A DNA stretch of 64,000 nucleotides from contig NCBI01000015.1 in NCBI GenBank assembly GCA_002255365.1, positions 1-64,000 of the forward strand, given 5' to 3'. The notes beneath the pieces are model-generated. The model saw only the letters and a program-made list of their open reading frames with translations. It searched no databases and was not told the origin of the DNA. Position numbers and translations under genes: made by a program. The stretch is from Chromatiales bacterium 21-64-14 (lineage in GTDB: Bacteria; Pseudomonadota; Gammaproteobacteria; 21-64-14). This document shows, piece after piece, positions 27,479-37,002 of this stretch (position 1 is its first letter; every line of letters starts with the position of its first letter).

Positions 27479-28342
27479 TTAAGCGACCACCAGCGCCTCG
27501 GGCATGATCAATTCCAATGCAACGTTGAACTGATCGTCCGCATGGGAAAGGACCGAATCCAGCTCCGCCACCGGGAATCCCGCCGCGGCCCACGCGTCAG
27601 GAACCATGGCCGGGACGTGCTCGCTGCCATTGCCCGTCGCCCCCAGCGCGCCGGCGATGATATCCGCCAAGTGGACGGTCGCTACCTCCCGAGGGTATTC
27701 CACCGCCCGCTCCGGCGCGTGATGGTAGGCGACTACTTCCGTCAACGCGGGCGGCATCCGCCAGACATTCATTAGTTCGGCACCCACATCGGCGTGATCG
27801 CACCCCATGACCGTCCGCTCCGCCGACGGTAAATCCTCCCCGGTGTCGCGCGCCCGCACCAAGGCCTCCGCGGCCAATCTGGGCACGGTCTTATACAGTA
27901 TGAGGCTGCCGACGTCATGGATCAGGCCGGCGACGAAATACCGCTCGATATCCGTCTCGCGGCGCCGCGCAGCAAGCACCCGGGCCACTACTGCGCAATA
28001 GACGCTGTGGCGCCAGAATGCCTGCATGTCGATGAGCTCGGGAGGGATGTCACGAAACTGGCGGACCACCGAAGCCGCAAGCACCAGGCTCAACAGCTCC
28101 CCAGTACCGACGACCGTCACCGCGCGGGACACCGTGTCGATACGGGACGGGAACCCGTAAAAGGGGCTGTTGACGACGCGCAGCAGCCGCGTGGTCATCG
28201 CCGGATCCTGCGCGATCACTTGGCCGATATCCGAAGCCGATGTGCGCGGATCCCCGATCAAGCTGCATACCCGGGCGACCACTTCCGGCAACGAAGCCAG
28301 GTCACCCGCCTTCGATATCAGCTCCCGCGGATTAACCGCCAT
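27479..28342 (-). CDS. HDOD domain signalling protein
   Basis: 287 aa consisting almost only of an HDOD domain: LISKAGDLASLPEVVARVCSL, IGQVIAQDPAMTTRLLRVVN, SPFYGFPSRIDTVSRAVTVV, FWRHSVYCAVVARVLA, FVAGLIHDVGSLIL and CDHADVGAELMNVWRMPPAL. HD residues are partly retained (HDVG) but HDOD proteins generally lack phosphodiesterase activity and act as protein-interaction modules in signalling. Its start overlaps the upstream small gene by 11 bp. Confidence 0.88.
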   Translation of the reverse strand: MAVNPRELISKAGDLASLPEVVARVCSLIGDPRTSASDIGQVIAQDPAMTTRLLRVVNSPFYGFPSRIDTVSRAVTVVGTGELLSLVLAASVVRQFRDIPPELIDMQAFWRHSVYCAVVARVLAARRRETDIERYFVAGLIHDVGSLILYKTVPRLAAEALVRARDTGEDLPSAERTVMGCDHADVGAELMNVWRMPPALTEVVAYHHAPERAVEYPREVATVHLADIIAGALGATGNGSEHVPAMVPDAWAAAGFPVAELDSVLSHADDQFNVALELIMPEALVVA

Positions 28343-28556
28343 TGCCGGAGACGCCGGGTTGTACCGTGGGCAACCGGCCGCGGTATAGTCGCATCAGTTC
28401 CTGGATCAGCGGATGTTCGCTATCGACGAGCCGGAACCGTTCACGAACATGGTTGTCGGAGTCGCCCGCCTCATTGCGCCATTCCCGGACGTTGATCTCC
28501 GGCCAGTTGATGCCCAAATCGATCAGCTCCGGCGGCGATCCCTTCGCATCTGACAT
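28332..28556 (-). CDS. Small uncharacterised protein upstream of the HDOD gene
   Basis: 74 aa; GGAG lies 9 nt before ATG 28556. Soluble, acidic and tryptophan-containing (PELIDLGINWPEINVREWRN, FRLVDSEHPLIQELMRLYRG), with a disordered Gly/Pro-rich end. No domain recognised. The 11-bp overlap with the HDOD gene, coding-like composition and good ribosome binding site argue that it is real and cotranslated. A MITE sits 50 bp upstream of its start. Confidence 0.6.
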   Translation of the reverse strand: MSDAKGSPPELIDLGINWPEINVREWRNEAGDSDNHVRERFRLVDSEHPLIQELMRLYRGRLPTVQPGVSGNGG

Positions 28557-28605
28557 GGTAATCGGCTCCTTGTGCTATCCGGTCCCTGCGTCAACCCGGC
28601 GTGCC

Positions 28606-28750
28606 TAAAATCTACCTCAAAATGCATCTCGGCCGCCCATGCGGCGTTGTGGACTCGGCTGCGGTGCTCATTTGCCGCGTGTACCCTGCACTCCTAGCAG
28701 CGCCCGCGTCTTGCCTGAACACCCGATCCGCGATTTTGAGGTAGGTTCTA
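28606..28750 (-). mobile_element. MITE-like element, copy 2, diverged (145 bp)
   Basis: Reverse-oriented and diverged relative to copies 1 and 3, ending TAAAATCTACCTCAAAATGC at the left and ATTTTGAGGTAGGTTCTA at the right; interior blocks such as GCATCTCG, GCGGCGTTG and CCCGATC recur. It lies in the leader of the small gene/HDOD pair and could affect its expression. Confidence 0.65.
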
Positions 28751-29086
28751 GCCGCCCCAGTTCATCCGAACCGCGCTGCGCAGCGCCATCGCCCGCCGAA
28801 TTGTCACTGGAGATCAATTGGTTTCACGATTCTACCGAAAGTGAAGTCCAGCCACAAAAACGCCTAGCGGCCAGATCGACGAAAGCTGAAGCGGATCCGT
28901 CCAACGACGCCGGAACAAGAGGCGCACCGGTATCGCATGGACGCGGATCGCACGAATTGGCAGCGGGACAGGTGCCACCGGCGTTACACCTACGTTGCGT
29001 CGGCGCTGCGCCTACCCAGGCTCGAACCGGTGAACTGCGTCACTGGCGGATCACCCGCAGACCTGCGGCGGGCGCGACACCCCTCT
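28751..29086. other. Intergenic, nothing recognised (336 bp)
   Basis: Between the second MITE and the end of the haem A synthase gene. An open frame crosses it into the MITE, but its composition is not gene-like and it shares sequence with the MITE itself. Confidence 0.45.
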
Positions 29087-30184
29087 TCAGACGGCGCCGC
29101 CTGCAGCTCCTCCGCTGCGCAGTTCGTGAACCGTGAACACCGCGAGCGTGAGCAGCGCCACGGCGCCGGCCTGATGGGCAGAAGCCAGCGGCGTCGGGAC
29201 GTACAACAGCAGGGTGGAGATACCAAGTCCAACTTGAACGAATACCATCGCCACCCATAGGTTCAACCCAATCCGCGCGCGGCGCGCAAGCGTATAGCGC
29301 CGCGCCACCAGCCACAGGCTGCACACCGACAGGAAGGTTAGGATCGCCAGCACCCGGTGATCGAACTGCACGGTAGCGATGTTCTCGAAGAAATTTCGCC
29401 AGAACGGCTGCAGCAGGAACATGTTGAGGGGCACCCAACGCCCATCCATCAACGGAAAGGTGTTGTAGGCGAAGCCCGCCTTCAGGCCGGCGACGAACCC
29501 GCCCGCCAGCATGGTCACGAACACCAGACACGCCACCGCCGTCGCGAACCGCCGCAGGCCGCGCAAACCCCGGGCCGGCATGGCCTGTGACGATGTCAAC
29601 AACAAATCCAATGCGGTCCATAGAATGAAGACATAGATGATCAACGCCAACCCGAGGTGGGCAGTGAGCCGATATTGGCTCACGTGCGGGACGTTGACCA
29701 GGCCGCTCTTGACCATGTACCAGCCCAGTAGGCCCTGAAGTCCGCCGAGTATGAACATGGTGACGAGGCGTGGAGACAACCCTCGCGGAATCTTGCGCCG
29801 TACCCAGAAATACAGGAACGGCACCAGGAATACCAAGCCGATGGTCCGCCCCAGGACCCGGTGGGCATACTCCACGTAATAGATCCGCTTGAAGCCCGCC
29901 AAATCCATTTGGAAATTCACCTCCCGGTACTCAGGAGACTTCTGGTATTGGGTAAAGGCCTTCTGCCAAGCGGACTGACTGAGCGGCGGGACAATTCCGA
30001 AGATGGGGTTCCACCGCACCATGGACAGTCCGGAGCCGGTCAGCCGTGTGAGACCGCCGAGGATCACCATGCCGTAGATCATGGCGCAGCAGATCAGCAG
30101 CCATAGGGCGATGGGCCGGCGCGCGTCGGTCGTGGCGGCGCTGCGTGACGCGGTATCTGCCATGGTGTCGTTGATTGCATTCAT
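29087..30184 (-). CDS. ctaA: Haem A synthase (COX15/CtaA)
   Basis: 365 aa, eight membrane segments. The long type-2 (COX15) form: GGLTRLTGSGLSMVRWNPI, YYVEYAHRVLGRTIGL (haem ligand His), LGGLQGLLGWYMVKSGL, YRLTAHLGLALIIYV, MDGRWVPLNMF, QFDHRVLAILTFL, and TPLASAHQAGAVALL give the conserved His residues. It converts haem O to haem A for aa3-type terminal oxidase. It is isolated here from ctaB and cox genes, which must lie elsewhere if an aa3 oxidase is made. Confidence 0.93.
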   Translation of the reverse strand: MNAINDTMADTASRSAATTDARRPIALWLLICCAMIYGMVILGGLTRLTGSGLSMVRWNPIFGIVPPLSQSAWQKAFTQYQKSPEYREVNFQMDLAGFKRIYYVEYAHRVLGRTIGLVFLVPFLYFWVRRKIPRGLSPRLVTMFILGGLQGLLGWYMVKSGLVNVPHVSQYRLTAHLGLALIIYVFILWTALDLLLTSSQAMPARGLRGLRRFATAVACLVFVTMLAGGFVAGLKAGFAYNTFPLMDGRWVPLNMFLLQPFWRNFFENIATVQFDHRVLAILTFLSVCSLWLVARRYTLARRARIGLNLWVAMVFVQVGLGISTLLLYVPTPLASAHQAGAVALLTLAVFTVHELRSGGAAGGAV

Positions 30185-30293
30185 AAGTAGACTTCCATTG
30201 ATCCGTGATCAGCTGAGTGTAAGGCGTGGCCGGTTTGGCGCGCCCCGTAGGGCTCACGCGACGGGCCGGTTACGCCGGCCGGGCCTTCAAGGC

Positions 30294-30755
30294 CTACGGT
30301 TCCCCATCTTCCCACCGTCGTGCCGTCTCGGTGTCGCATAGCCGTGCCTCCACCCAGCGCGTGCCTTCCGGCGTTTGCTCCTGCTTCCAGAACGGCGCCT
30401 GGGTCTTGAGCAGGTCGACGATAAACTCGCACGCCGAAAACGCCGCGCCGCGGTGCATGCTCGCCACCGCCACCAGGACGATGGGCTCGCCGGGGGTCAT
30501 GAGCCCCACCCGGTGTATCACCTGCACATCCCGTAATTCCCAGCGGGCACGCGCCTGCGCCTCGATGTCGGCCAGGGCCTGCTCAGTCATGCCGGGATAG
30601 TGCTCCAGGGTCATGCGGGAGACCGGGCCACCGGGGCCGGAATCCCTTACCCGCCCGATAAAGCTCACCACGGCGCCGGCCCCCGGGTCCCCGCCCGCCA
30701 CATCAGCCAGCACTGCAGCGGGATCAAAGGGGTCGGATTGCACCCGTACCGTCAT
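30294..30755 (-). CDS. moaE: Molybdopterin synthase large subunit
   Basis: 153 aa. GAVVSFIGRVRDSGPGG, LEHYPGMTEQALADIE, VIHRVGLMTPGEPIVLVAVA, SMHRGAAFSACEFIVDLLKT and APFWKQEQTPEGTRWVEA are all MoaE blocks, including the active-site lysine in PFWKxE. It adds dithiolene sulfur to precursor Z with MoaD. Last gene of the operon, 1 bp after moaD. Confidence 0.96.
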   Translation of the reverse strand: MTVRVQSDPFDPAAVLADVAGGDPGAGAVVSFIGRVRDSGPGGPVSRMTLEHYPGMTEQALADIEAQARARWELRDVQVIHRVGLMTPGEPIVLVAVASMHRGAAFSACEFIVDLLKTQAPFWKQEQTPEGTRWVEARLCDTETARRWEDGEP

Positions 30756-30756
30756 C

Positions 30757-31011
30757 TCAACCTCCGGTGACCGGCGGGAAATAGGCCACCTCGTCCCCGT
30801 CCGCCACCGGACTGTGAGCGGCGGCCACGCTCTGATTGACCGCCACCCGCACCGAGTGGTTCCCTCCCAGGGCCGTTTGCCATGTCTCCCCCCGGGTACG
30901 CAGGTGCGCCGTGAGGGCCGCGACGTCCCGCACGCCCTGGGGCAGTTCGACGGCTTCGGACCCGGTGCCGACTTGTTCCCGCACCCACGCGAAATAGCGC
31001 ACGGTGATCAC
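30757..31011 (-). CDS. moaD: Molybdopterin synthase sulfur carrier subunit
   Basis: 84 aa from GTG 31011, which overlaps the moaC stop (GTGA). Ubiquitin-like: [19 protein letters not shown] to [14 protein letters not shown], ending in the essential Gly-Gly that is thiocarboxylated. An in-frame longer frame to 31122 lies inside moaC and is discounted. Confidence 0.93.
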   Translation of the reverse strand: MITVRYFAWVREQVGTGSEAVELPQGVRDVAALTAHLRTRGETWQTALGGNHSVRVAVNQSVAAAHSPVADGDEVAYFPPVTGG

Positions 31012-31508
31012 GAGCCCGCGCCGCCCAGCGCCGGGTCCGCGCGCCAGTGACCGCTGCGGCCGCCCTTTTTCTCCAGCAGCCGCAAATCCCCGATCACCAT
31101 GCCCCGGTCCATTCCCTTGCACATGTCGTAGACGGTCAACGCCGCGACCGCCGCCGCGGTGAGGGCCTCCATCTCCACCCCGGTCTGAGCCTCCACCCGG
31201 CAGGTGGCCCGCACCTGCACCCGGCCCGCCGCCGGTTCCGGCTCGAGATCGACCTGCACCGAGGATAACAACAGGGGATGGCAGAGCGGAATCAGCTCCG
31301 GGGTCCGCTTCGCGGCCTGGATCCCCGCCACCCGCGCCACCGCCAGCACATCGCCCTTGCGGTGGGTGCCCTCAATGATGGCCCGCAGGGTCTCCGCCCC
31401 CATCGTGACGGTACAGGCCGCAGTCGCCTCACGCACCGTGGTCGCCTTGCCTGACACGTCTACCATGCGCGCACGACCTGCGTCATCCAGATGGGAAAAG
31501 GGGTTCAT
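31008..31508 (-). CDS. moaC: Cyclic pyranopterin monophosphate synthase accessory enzyme
   Basis: 166 aa. [60 protein letters not shown] and [20 protein letters not shown] are the MoaC active-site blocks (KGMDRG). It acts after MoaA to form precursor Z; no moaA is present in this window. Overlaps moeA by 4 bp. Confidence 0.96.
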   Translation of the reverse strand: MNPFSHLDDAGRARMVDVSGKATTVREATAACTVTMGAETLRAIIEGTHRKGDVLAVARVAGIQAAKRTPELIPLCHPLLLSSVQVDLEPEPAAGRVQVRATCRVEAQTGVEMEALTAAAVAALTVYDMCKGMDRGMVIGDLRLLEKKGGRSGHWRADPALGGAGS

Positions 31509-32764
31509 GACAGCAGTTCCGGGAACGCGAGAAAATCCACCGGATCCCCACGCTTCAGCGCGCGGCCCTCCGGGATGACCGCCAGGCCGTTGGCCCAGGT
31601 CACGGAGCTCAATACGCCGGACGAACGGCTGGGATGGAGTTGGACCCGGACCCCGCCTGCGGCGTCCCGCACCAGGCGTGCGCGGGCATACTCGCGGCGT
31701 CGGTCCGGGCAGGGCCAGTCGAAATCAGCGGGGGCGGGAATGGGTATCAACCCGGCATCGGTGCGGCCCTGGGCACGCAGGATGAAGGGGCGGGCGAACA
31801 GGCAGAAGGTCACGAACAAGGATACCGGGTTGCCCGGCATGCCGATGATCGGCGTCCCGCCGACCTGTCCGAAGGCGAGGGGTTTACCGGGACGTACCGC
31901 GATGCGCCACAGCTCCAGCCGACCTAGGCGCTCCACCGCGGGTTTCAGGTGATCCTCCTCCCCCACGGACACCCCGCCGGAGGTTAGGATCAGGTCGGCG
32001 TGGGCGGCCGCCCGCTCGAGTGCCACGCAGGTGGCATCGAGACGGTCCGGCACCACCCCCAGATCCGCCGTTTCACAGCCCAGACCCCGCAGCAATCCGG
32101 TCAGGGTGTAATGGTTGGAGTTGTAGATCTGCCCCGGACCCAAGGGCACGCCGGGACGCACCAGCTCATCTCCGGTGGAGAAGATCGCCACCCGCAACCT
32201 CCGGTACACCGGCAACCGCGCCAAGCCCACCGAAGCGGCGAGTCCCAGGTGCTGGGGACCCAGCTGGGTACCCGCCACCAAGATCTCGCTGCCAGCGCGG
32301 ATATCCTCGCCGGCGCGGCGGATGTTGGCGCCGGGAGCCGCGTTGCCGCGTACCGTTACGGTTCCATCACCCGGAACACAGATCTCTTGAATCACCACCG
32401 CATCCGCCCCGTCCGGGACCGGCGCCCCGGTGAAGATGCGTGCCGCGGTGCCCGGCGCCAGCGCCGCGGCGGCGCGGCCCGCCGGAATCCGCTGGCTCAC
32501 GGCAAGCCGGGTCTCGCCACCCGGTTGCAGATCAGCGCTGCGCACCGCGTAACCGTCCATGGCACTGTTGTCCCAGGGCGGCACATCTACCGCCGCCACC
32601 TGAGACTCGGACAGTACCCGGCCCAGGGCCCCCTCCAGTTCCACGCATTCCGACTCCGCGACCGGCCGGGCATCGGCCAGCAACAGCGCCAACGCCGCCG
32701 CAACGGTTTGCAACCCGCCCTCCGGGGGCGGGCAGCCGTCGTTGTGGATCGGTTCGGGTCCCAT
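31505..32764 (-). CDS. moeA: Molybdopterin molybdenumtransferase
   Basis: 419 aa from ATG 32764 with GAGGGAG immediately upstream; a longer frame to 32884 overlaps moaB and is discounted. [58 protein letters not shown] and [17 protein letters not shown] are MoeA/gephyrin-E motifs; the last is the MPT-binding site. It inserts molybdenum into MPT-AMP. Confidence 0.95.
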   Translation of the reverse strand: MGPEPIHNDGCPPPEGGLQTVAAALALLLADARPVAESECVELEGALGRVLSESQVAAVDVPPWDNSAMDGYAVRSADLQPGGETRLAVSQRIPAGRAAAALAPGTAARIFTGAPVPDGADAVVIQEICVPGDGTVTVRGNAAPGANIRRAGEDIRAGSEILVAGTQLGPQHLGLAASVGLARLPVYRRLRVAIFSTGDELVRPGVPLGPGQIYNSNHYTLTGLLRGLGCETADLGVVPDRLDATCVALERAAAHADLILTSGGVSVGEEDHLKPAVERLGRLELWRIAVRPGKPLAFGQVGGTPIIGMPGNPVSLFVTFCLFARPFILRAQGRTDAGLIPIPAPADFDWPCPDRRREYARARLVRDAAGGVRVQLHPSRSSGVLSSVTWANGLAVIPEGRALKRGDPVDFLAFPELLS

Positions 32765-32784
32765 GGCTCCCTCAGGTGCGCCAG

Positions 32785-33315
32785 TCAGCGCTCGGTCAGC
32801 CGCGGCAACAACTCCACGAAGTTGCAAGGCGCGTGCCGGTGGTCCAATTGGTCGCGGATGACGCGGTCCCATGCGGTGCGACACGCACCCGTGGAACCGG
32901 GCATGCAGAAAATCACCGTGCCGTTGGCGATCCCCGCCACGGCCCGGGACTGGAGGGTAGAGGTACCGATCTCTTCATAGGAGAGCGAGCGGAACAGTTC
33001 CCCGAAACCCTCCACCTCCTTATCGAACAGGGGGCGCACCGCCTCCGGAGTGATGTCGCGCCCGGTCATTCCCGTCCCGCCGGTGATCAGGACCACCTGC
33101 ACTTCGGGCTCCGCGATCCAGCCCGCCACCAGCGCCCGGATCCGGTAGCGGTCATCGGGCAGGATGACCTTCTCGGCCAGCGCGTGACCCGCCGCGCTCA
33201 ACCGCTCCACCAGGGTGCGTCCTGAAGTGTCCGTGTCCTCGGTACGGGAATCGGACACCGTGAGCACGGCGATGCGCAGCGCAACAAAGTCCTTCGGGTG
33301 ATTAGTGTGGCTCAT
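32785..33315 (-). CDS. moaB: Molybdopterin adenylyltransferase-like protein MoaB
   Basis: 176 aa. RIAVLTVSDSRTEDTDTSGR, LITGGTGMTGRDITPEAVRP, and FCMPGSTGACRTAWDRVI are MoaB/Mog-family motifs that bind MPT. First gene of moaB-moeA-moaC-moaD-moaE. Its ATG overlaps the stop of the decayed peptidase gene upstream (ATGA). Confidence 0.93.
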   Translation of the reverse strand: MSHTNHPKDFVALRIAVLTVSDSRTEDTDTSGRTLVERLSAAGHALAEKVILPDDRYRIRALVAGWIAEPEVQVVLITGGTGMTGRDITPEAVRPLFDKEVEGFGELFRSLSYEEIGTSTLQSRAVAGIANGTVIFCMPGSTGACRTAWDRVIRDQLDHRHAPCNFVELLPRLTER

Positions 33316-34225
33316 GGAATGGCCGCCAGAGCGGTGCCAGCAGGAATCGGGAGCACATTATAAGTTCGGCGGGATGGGCGGGCAAACCGGGGCGCGGACC
33401 GGCGCCCGCCGTTCGACGGGTAACGGCGTGGCGTAGCCTGGAGGCGCGCGGCCAGGAACGCATCGGTCAAGGAGTACCGGTGGGCCAGCTGATCGCGCAA
33501 AAACGCCTCTCCGCAATAGGTAAAGTCGTTTTCATTGGAGCAGTCAAAGGAAGTCCGGTTGGCAGCCGCCGCGGTCAGGATGAGGGTATCGTCATCTTTG
33601 AGGGCATCGATGAAGCTCCCTGAATAGCCCGCGGAGATCACCAGAACCTTCCATTTGATCCCCGCTGCCACCAACATCCGGTGCCGGTCCCCGGCATTCA
33701 GGTCGTTGAGCTGCAGCCAGGGAAACCACATGGACAGCCGTCCCGGCTCACCGTGGGTGGTGATATAGAGAAACAGGATGTCCTCCTTCGGATCCATGAC
33801 CGTTCCGATACGCAGCAAAATCCGCTTGAGGTTGGTGGCAGACACCAGAGGAATATTCCCAACTGTATCCCGATTGTTGATGATCACCACCGCGCGGCCT
33901 CGGGTATCGAAACGCCGGTCCATCGGCTTGCGTGCGTAACGAACCTCCTTCATGAACACGTCCTGGGCAGCGTAGCTGCCGACCCCGACAAATACAGGTC
34001 GACAACGCCCGGGCGTTGGGGTCTCAGCGCATTGAGCTCGCGGTCAAGCAGGCGGGGTTGGGCGCAGTACACGTCCTCCACGTTAAGCGGCGCGTACGCG
34101 GCACCCGGAGCCCGTCCCCAGAGTTTCAGGTTTGGAACATAGGCTAACGCCAGCCAGATCAATCCAACATACAGCAGCGCGGCGAAACCGCCACGGAATA
34201 CCTGCCGTCCGCTGTTCATGAGCAT
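33312..34225 (-). pseudogene. C13 (legumain-like) peptidase family protein, frameshifted, nucleophile lost
   Basis: The N-terminal part (34225 to about 33992) has a membrane anchor (FAALLYVGLIWLALAYVP) and VEDVYCAQPRLLDRELNALR, RPGVVDLY. The rest reads in another frame: DVFMKEVRYARKPMDRRFDT, AVVIINNRDT, DILFLYITTHGEPG, KVLVISAGYSGSFIDALKDD, LTAAAANRTSFDCSNENDFTY. A single extra T near 33990-33992 would join both parts, so a 1-nt deletion broke the frame. The family has a His (TTHG kept) and Cys nucleophile (SACYSG); here the Cys is Gly (SAGYSG). Loss of both frame and nucleophile points to a true pseudogene rather than a sequencing error alone. The stop overlaps the moaB start. Confidence 0.75.
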
Positions 34226-34370
34226 CACACGGAAGATGAGGCAAGGCACGGGGCTACAGCGGCATCAAACCATGCTGTACAGTGCGCGAACCATACGGGC
34301 TAAGGAGCCGGGATCGTAGCGCCTGCGGCGGTTGGTGCGAGGACCATCGGTGGGCTGACGGCCCGCATCG

Positions 34371-34853
34371 CTACCGCCCCGTTCCGCCCGGGTCCCGGTG
34401 GACCACATCCCCGTCGGCGCGCACGGTGACGTCAACCGGAATCCCCTGCCGGACGCTGGCGGTCACCACGCAGAACTCCTCGAACAAGTCCACGCAGCGG
34501 CCCAGCCGGGTCCCAGCCTCGCCCATGCCCACCAGATCGATGACCACATTGAGGCCGCCGATGCGCAGGTGCTTGTCCGCGTTGCGAACCAGAGTTCCAC
34601 GCACCACGCTCTTGATGCCACCCGGTGCAAGGCGGCTTTTCTCGAGGCAGAAGAGCAGACTCGCACTCAAGCAATTCGCCACCGCAGCGGCCAACAAACG
34701 GGATGCGTTTGGCCCCTGGCGCGCGCCCAGCGGCGGGGGCTCGTCCAGCGTGAGCTCCGCCACTTCCGGCCAGTCGAACTTTACTCGAAATTCGTAGTCC
34801 CGCAGCTGCTCCACCTCCACGGTAAAAGATCCATCTTCGGGCATCGGCTTCAC
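34371..34853 (-). CDS. OsmC family peroxiredoxin-like protein
   Basis: 160 aa. GPNASRLLAAAVANCLSASL holds the first reactive Cys, and LFEEFCVVTASVRQGIPVDV the second; the fold is the two-strand/helix OsmC domain. The family reduces organic hydroperoxides with a Cys pair. Standalone gene. Confidence 0.85.
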   Translation of the reverse strand: MKPMPEDGSFTVEVEQLRDYEFRVKFDWPEVAELTLDEPPPLGARQGPNASRLLAAAVANCLSASLLFCLEKSRLAPGGIKSVVRGTLVRNADKHLRIGGLNVVIDLVGMGEAGTRLGRCVDLFEEFCVVTASVRQGIPVDVTVRADGDVVHRDPGGTGR

Positions 34854-35056
34854 TCCCTCACGGCCCGGTTCACTGCGATCCCGAGCTACCAGCGCTTATA
34901 CGGAAGGAACTTCCCCAGTCTCGCAAAGCTCATGCCTTGATCTTCTTGGCGACCAGAAGCTTTGATATAACGTCCGCGCATTCCAGCATCTCGCCTCCCC
35001 CGTCACGGAACACCGCCTGCAACTACCACACGGCAACCCCAGCACAGACCGGCAAG

Positions 35057-35503
35057 TTACACCTCAGAGGTGCAGTGCGGACAGCGGGTCGCGTTCAGCG
35101 CTATCGTAGAGATACAGTACCGGCACTCCTTGGTCGTCGGTACCGCCGGCGCCACCGCCTCCGCGCGCTTCAGCCGGTTCAGCCCGCGAACGACGAGGAA
35201 GATCGCGAACGCCACGATCAGGAAGCTGACGATCGTGTTGACAAAAGCACCGTAGTTGATGGTAACCGCACCCGCCTTCTGCGCGAGCGCCAACGACGCA
35301 TAAGGTCCCGGGTTCGCACCCTCCTTGAGCACCACAAACAGGTCGGAGAAGTCCACATTGCCCAACAGCAGGCCGATGGGAGGCATGATGACATCGGTGA
35401 CCAGCGATTTGACGATCGTGCCGAACGCGGCACCCACGACGATACCGACCGCCATGTCCACCACGTTGCCGCGCATTGCAAACTCTTTAAAATCTTTTAA
35501 CAT
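35057..35503 (-). CDS. mscL: Large-conductance mechanosensitive channel with C-terminal zinc ribbon
   Basis: 148 aa. [40 protein letters not shown] and [20 protein letters not shown] are the MscL amphipathic N-helix, TM1 and TM2. The normal cytoplasmic helix is followed by CRYC and CPHC knuckles ([20 protein letters not shown]), a zinc-ribbon tail found only in a subset of MscL proteins. The channel releases solutes upon hypo-osmotic shock; the tail may alter gating or interaction. Confidence 0.93.
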   Translation of the reverse strand: MLKDFKEFAMRGNVVDMAVGIVVGAAFGTIVKSLVTDVIMPPIGLLLGNVDFSDLFVVLKEGANPGPYASLALAQKAGAVTINYGAFVNTIVSFLIVAFAIFLVVRGLNRLKRAEAVAPAVPTTKECRYCISTIALNATRCPHCTSEV

Positions 35504-35757
35504 TTATACCTCTCTCGCATCTGTCGATGCAGTCGTCCTGATGTTTGGGCCCGTTATTCGCCCCCCTTAGAAAAGACGTCCGGTGCCGGTCCGCACCCCG
35601 CGGCGGCCCGCCTTGCTGCAATTGAGACAAAGGAAACAGACCGCACTCCCTTGGTTTTGCCTTGGCCGATACGGTCGATCACACTAGCCGACTCTTGCCC
35701 GCGCCTATGAAAAATGGGGGGTGCACGGACCGGAAGGTTGCCCTAATGGAGGGTGCA

Positions 35758-36357
35758 TCAGTAACGCGCCAGCTCCCGGTGGCGAAAGCAGGCAATCAGG
35801 TGGTCGTTGACCATCCCGACCGCCTGCATGAAGGCATAACAGATCGTGCCGCCCACGAATCGAAATCCCCGTTTGCGCAGGTCCTTGCTCAAGGTCTCGG
35901 ACAGCTCCGTGCAGGCCGGCACTTGGTGCTGGGAACGCCATCGGTTGATAACCGCCGTCCCGTCGGTATAACGCCAGAGATAGGCCGCAAAGCTGCCGAA
36001 GTCCTCCTGTACCGCAAGGAAACACCGGGCATTGGCGACCGACGCCTCCACCTTCAGGCGGTTGCGGACGATGCCCGCGTCCCCCAGCAAGGCATCAAGT
36101 TTCCGGGCGCCATAGCGCGCCACGTGCTGCGGATCGAACCCGTCATAGGCCAAGCGGTATCCCTCGCGCTTCTTAAGGATAGTCGACCAGCTCAAACCTG
36201 CCTGTGCCGCTTCCAGGGTCAGGAATTCGAACAGGGTTCGGTCATCATGCACCGGCACGCCCCACTCCCGGTCGTGATAATCGGTCTCCAGGGACCCGCT
36301 CCGGGCCCACGGGCAGCGGCGTTTGGGCTTACATACCATGGGCGTGTCGATGGTCAA
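35758..36357 (-). CDS. tag: DNA-3-methyladenine glycosylase I
   Basis: 199 aa from ATG 36357 (an ATG at 36339 is also possible). RCPWARSGSLETDYHDREWG VP-type N-terminus, LFEFLTLEAAQAGLSWSTIL with the catalytic Glu, KRGFRFVGGTICYAFMQAVG and VNDHLIACFRH, whose Cys/His with the N-terminal ones form the Tag zinc site. It removes 3-methyladenine from alkylated DNA. Confidence 0.94.
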   Translation of the reverse strand: MTIDTPMVCKPKRRCPWARSGSLETDYHDREWGVPVHDDRTLFEFLTLEAAQAGLSWSTILKKREGYRLAYDGFDPQHVARYGARKLDALLGDAGIVRNRLKVEASVANARCFLAVQEDFGSFAAYLWRYTDGTAVINRWRSQHQVPACTELSETLSKDLRKRGFRFVGGTICYAFMQAVGMVNDHLIACFRHRELARY

Positions 36358-36369
36358 TTGAGATCGCGC

Positions 36370-36831
36370 CTAGCCGTGCCAGTAGCGCCCACTGCTGGCC
36401 ACTACCACGACGATCAGACCCAGGGTCAGATTCAGACCGATCAGGCGGCGGATCTGACCGAGCCGTCGCGCGCCCTCCGGCCAATCCTGGCGGGCCACCG
36501 CTTGGCGCAATTGCCGATAGGGCGCGAAGAAGACATGCAGATAGAGCAGGATCATCACCCACCCGATTCCTTGCATGATATTCACATACACCGGGACCTG
36601 GGCCATACCGCCGAACAGCCGGAACACCATCCAGTAGCCGGTCACCGGCAGCACCGCCACCGAGATCCACACCCAGGGGAAAAAACGCGCGAAGGTCTGG
36701 GTCCACAGGGGGAGGCGGTGGGGCGGTTCCAGGAGGCTGGCGGCCACCGGCCGCAGGACCACGTAGGCGAAAAACATCCCGCCAACCCAGATGACAGCAG
36801 CGACTATGTGCAACCCGATTGCGATCTCCAT
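36370..36831 (-). CDS. CopD-like four-helix membrane protein
   Basis: 153 aa, four membrane segments: IGLHIVAAVIWVGGMFFAYV, FFPWVWISVAVLPVTGYWMV, IGWVMILLYLHVFFAPYRQL, LIGLNLTLGLIVVVVASSGR. His in HIVAAVIWVGG and LYLHVFF fits the CopD (PF05425) pattern. It could bind copper or haem; function is not established. Same strand and 12 bp before tag. Confidence 0.72.
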   Translation of the reverse strand: MEIAIGLHIVAAVIWVGGMFFAYVVLRPVAASLLEPPHRLPLWTQTFARFFPWVWISVAVLPVTGYWMVFRLFGGMAQVPVYVNIMQGIGWVMILLYLHVFFAPYRQLRQAVARQDWPEGARRLGQIRRLIGLNLTLGLIVVVVASSGRYWHG

Positions 36832-37002
36832 GGATGCTCCTCAGTGACTGACTATGACGAAACCAAGTAACCCAACGGCATTTTCTTGGCGTCGTCTTGG
36901 TCCATACGATTGACTACACGTGGATACGCTAGCCCCACCGTGGCCCACCCCTTCGAGATGGCGCGGGGACACAGACCGAAAAGTTGGCTTGCCGACGGCT
37001 CA

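Noticed and set aside
28639..29136. 165-codon plus-strand frame downstream of the HDOD region
   Set aside because: It begins inside MITE copy 2, and a similar frame appears on the minus strand of copy 3; the shared protein similarity comes from the repeat, not a gene.
35662..36870. 402-codon plus-strand frame
   Set aside because: Antisense to tag and the CopD-like gene; composition is His/Gln/Arg-rich and it has no recognisable domain.
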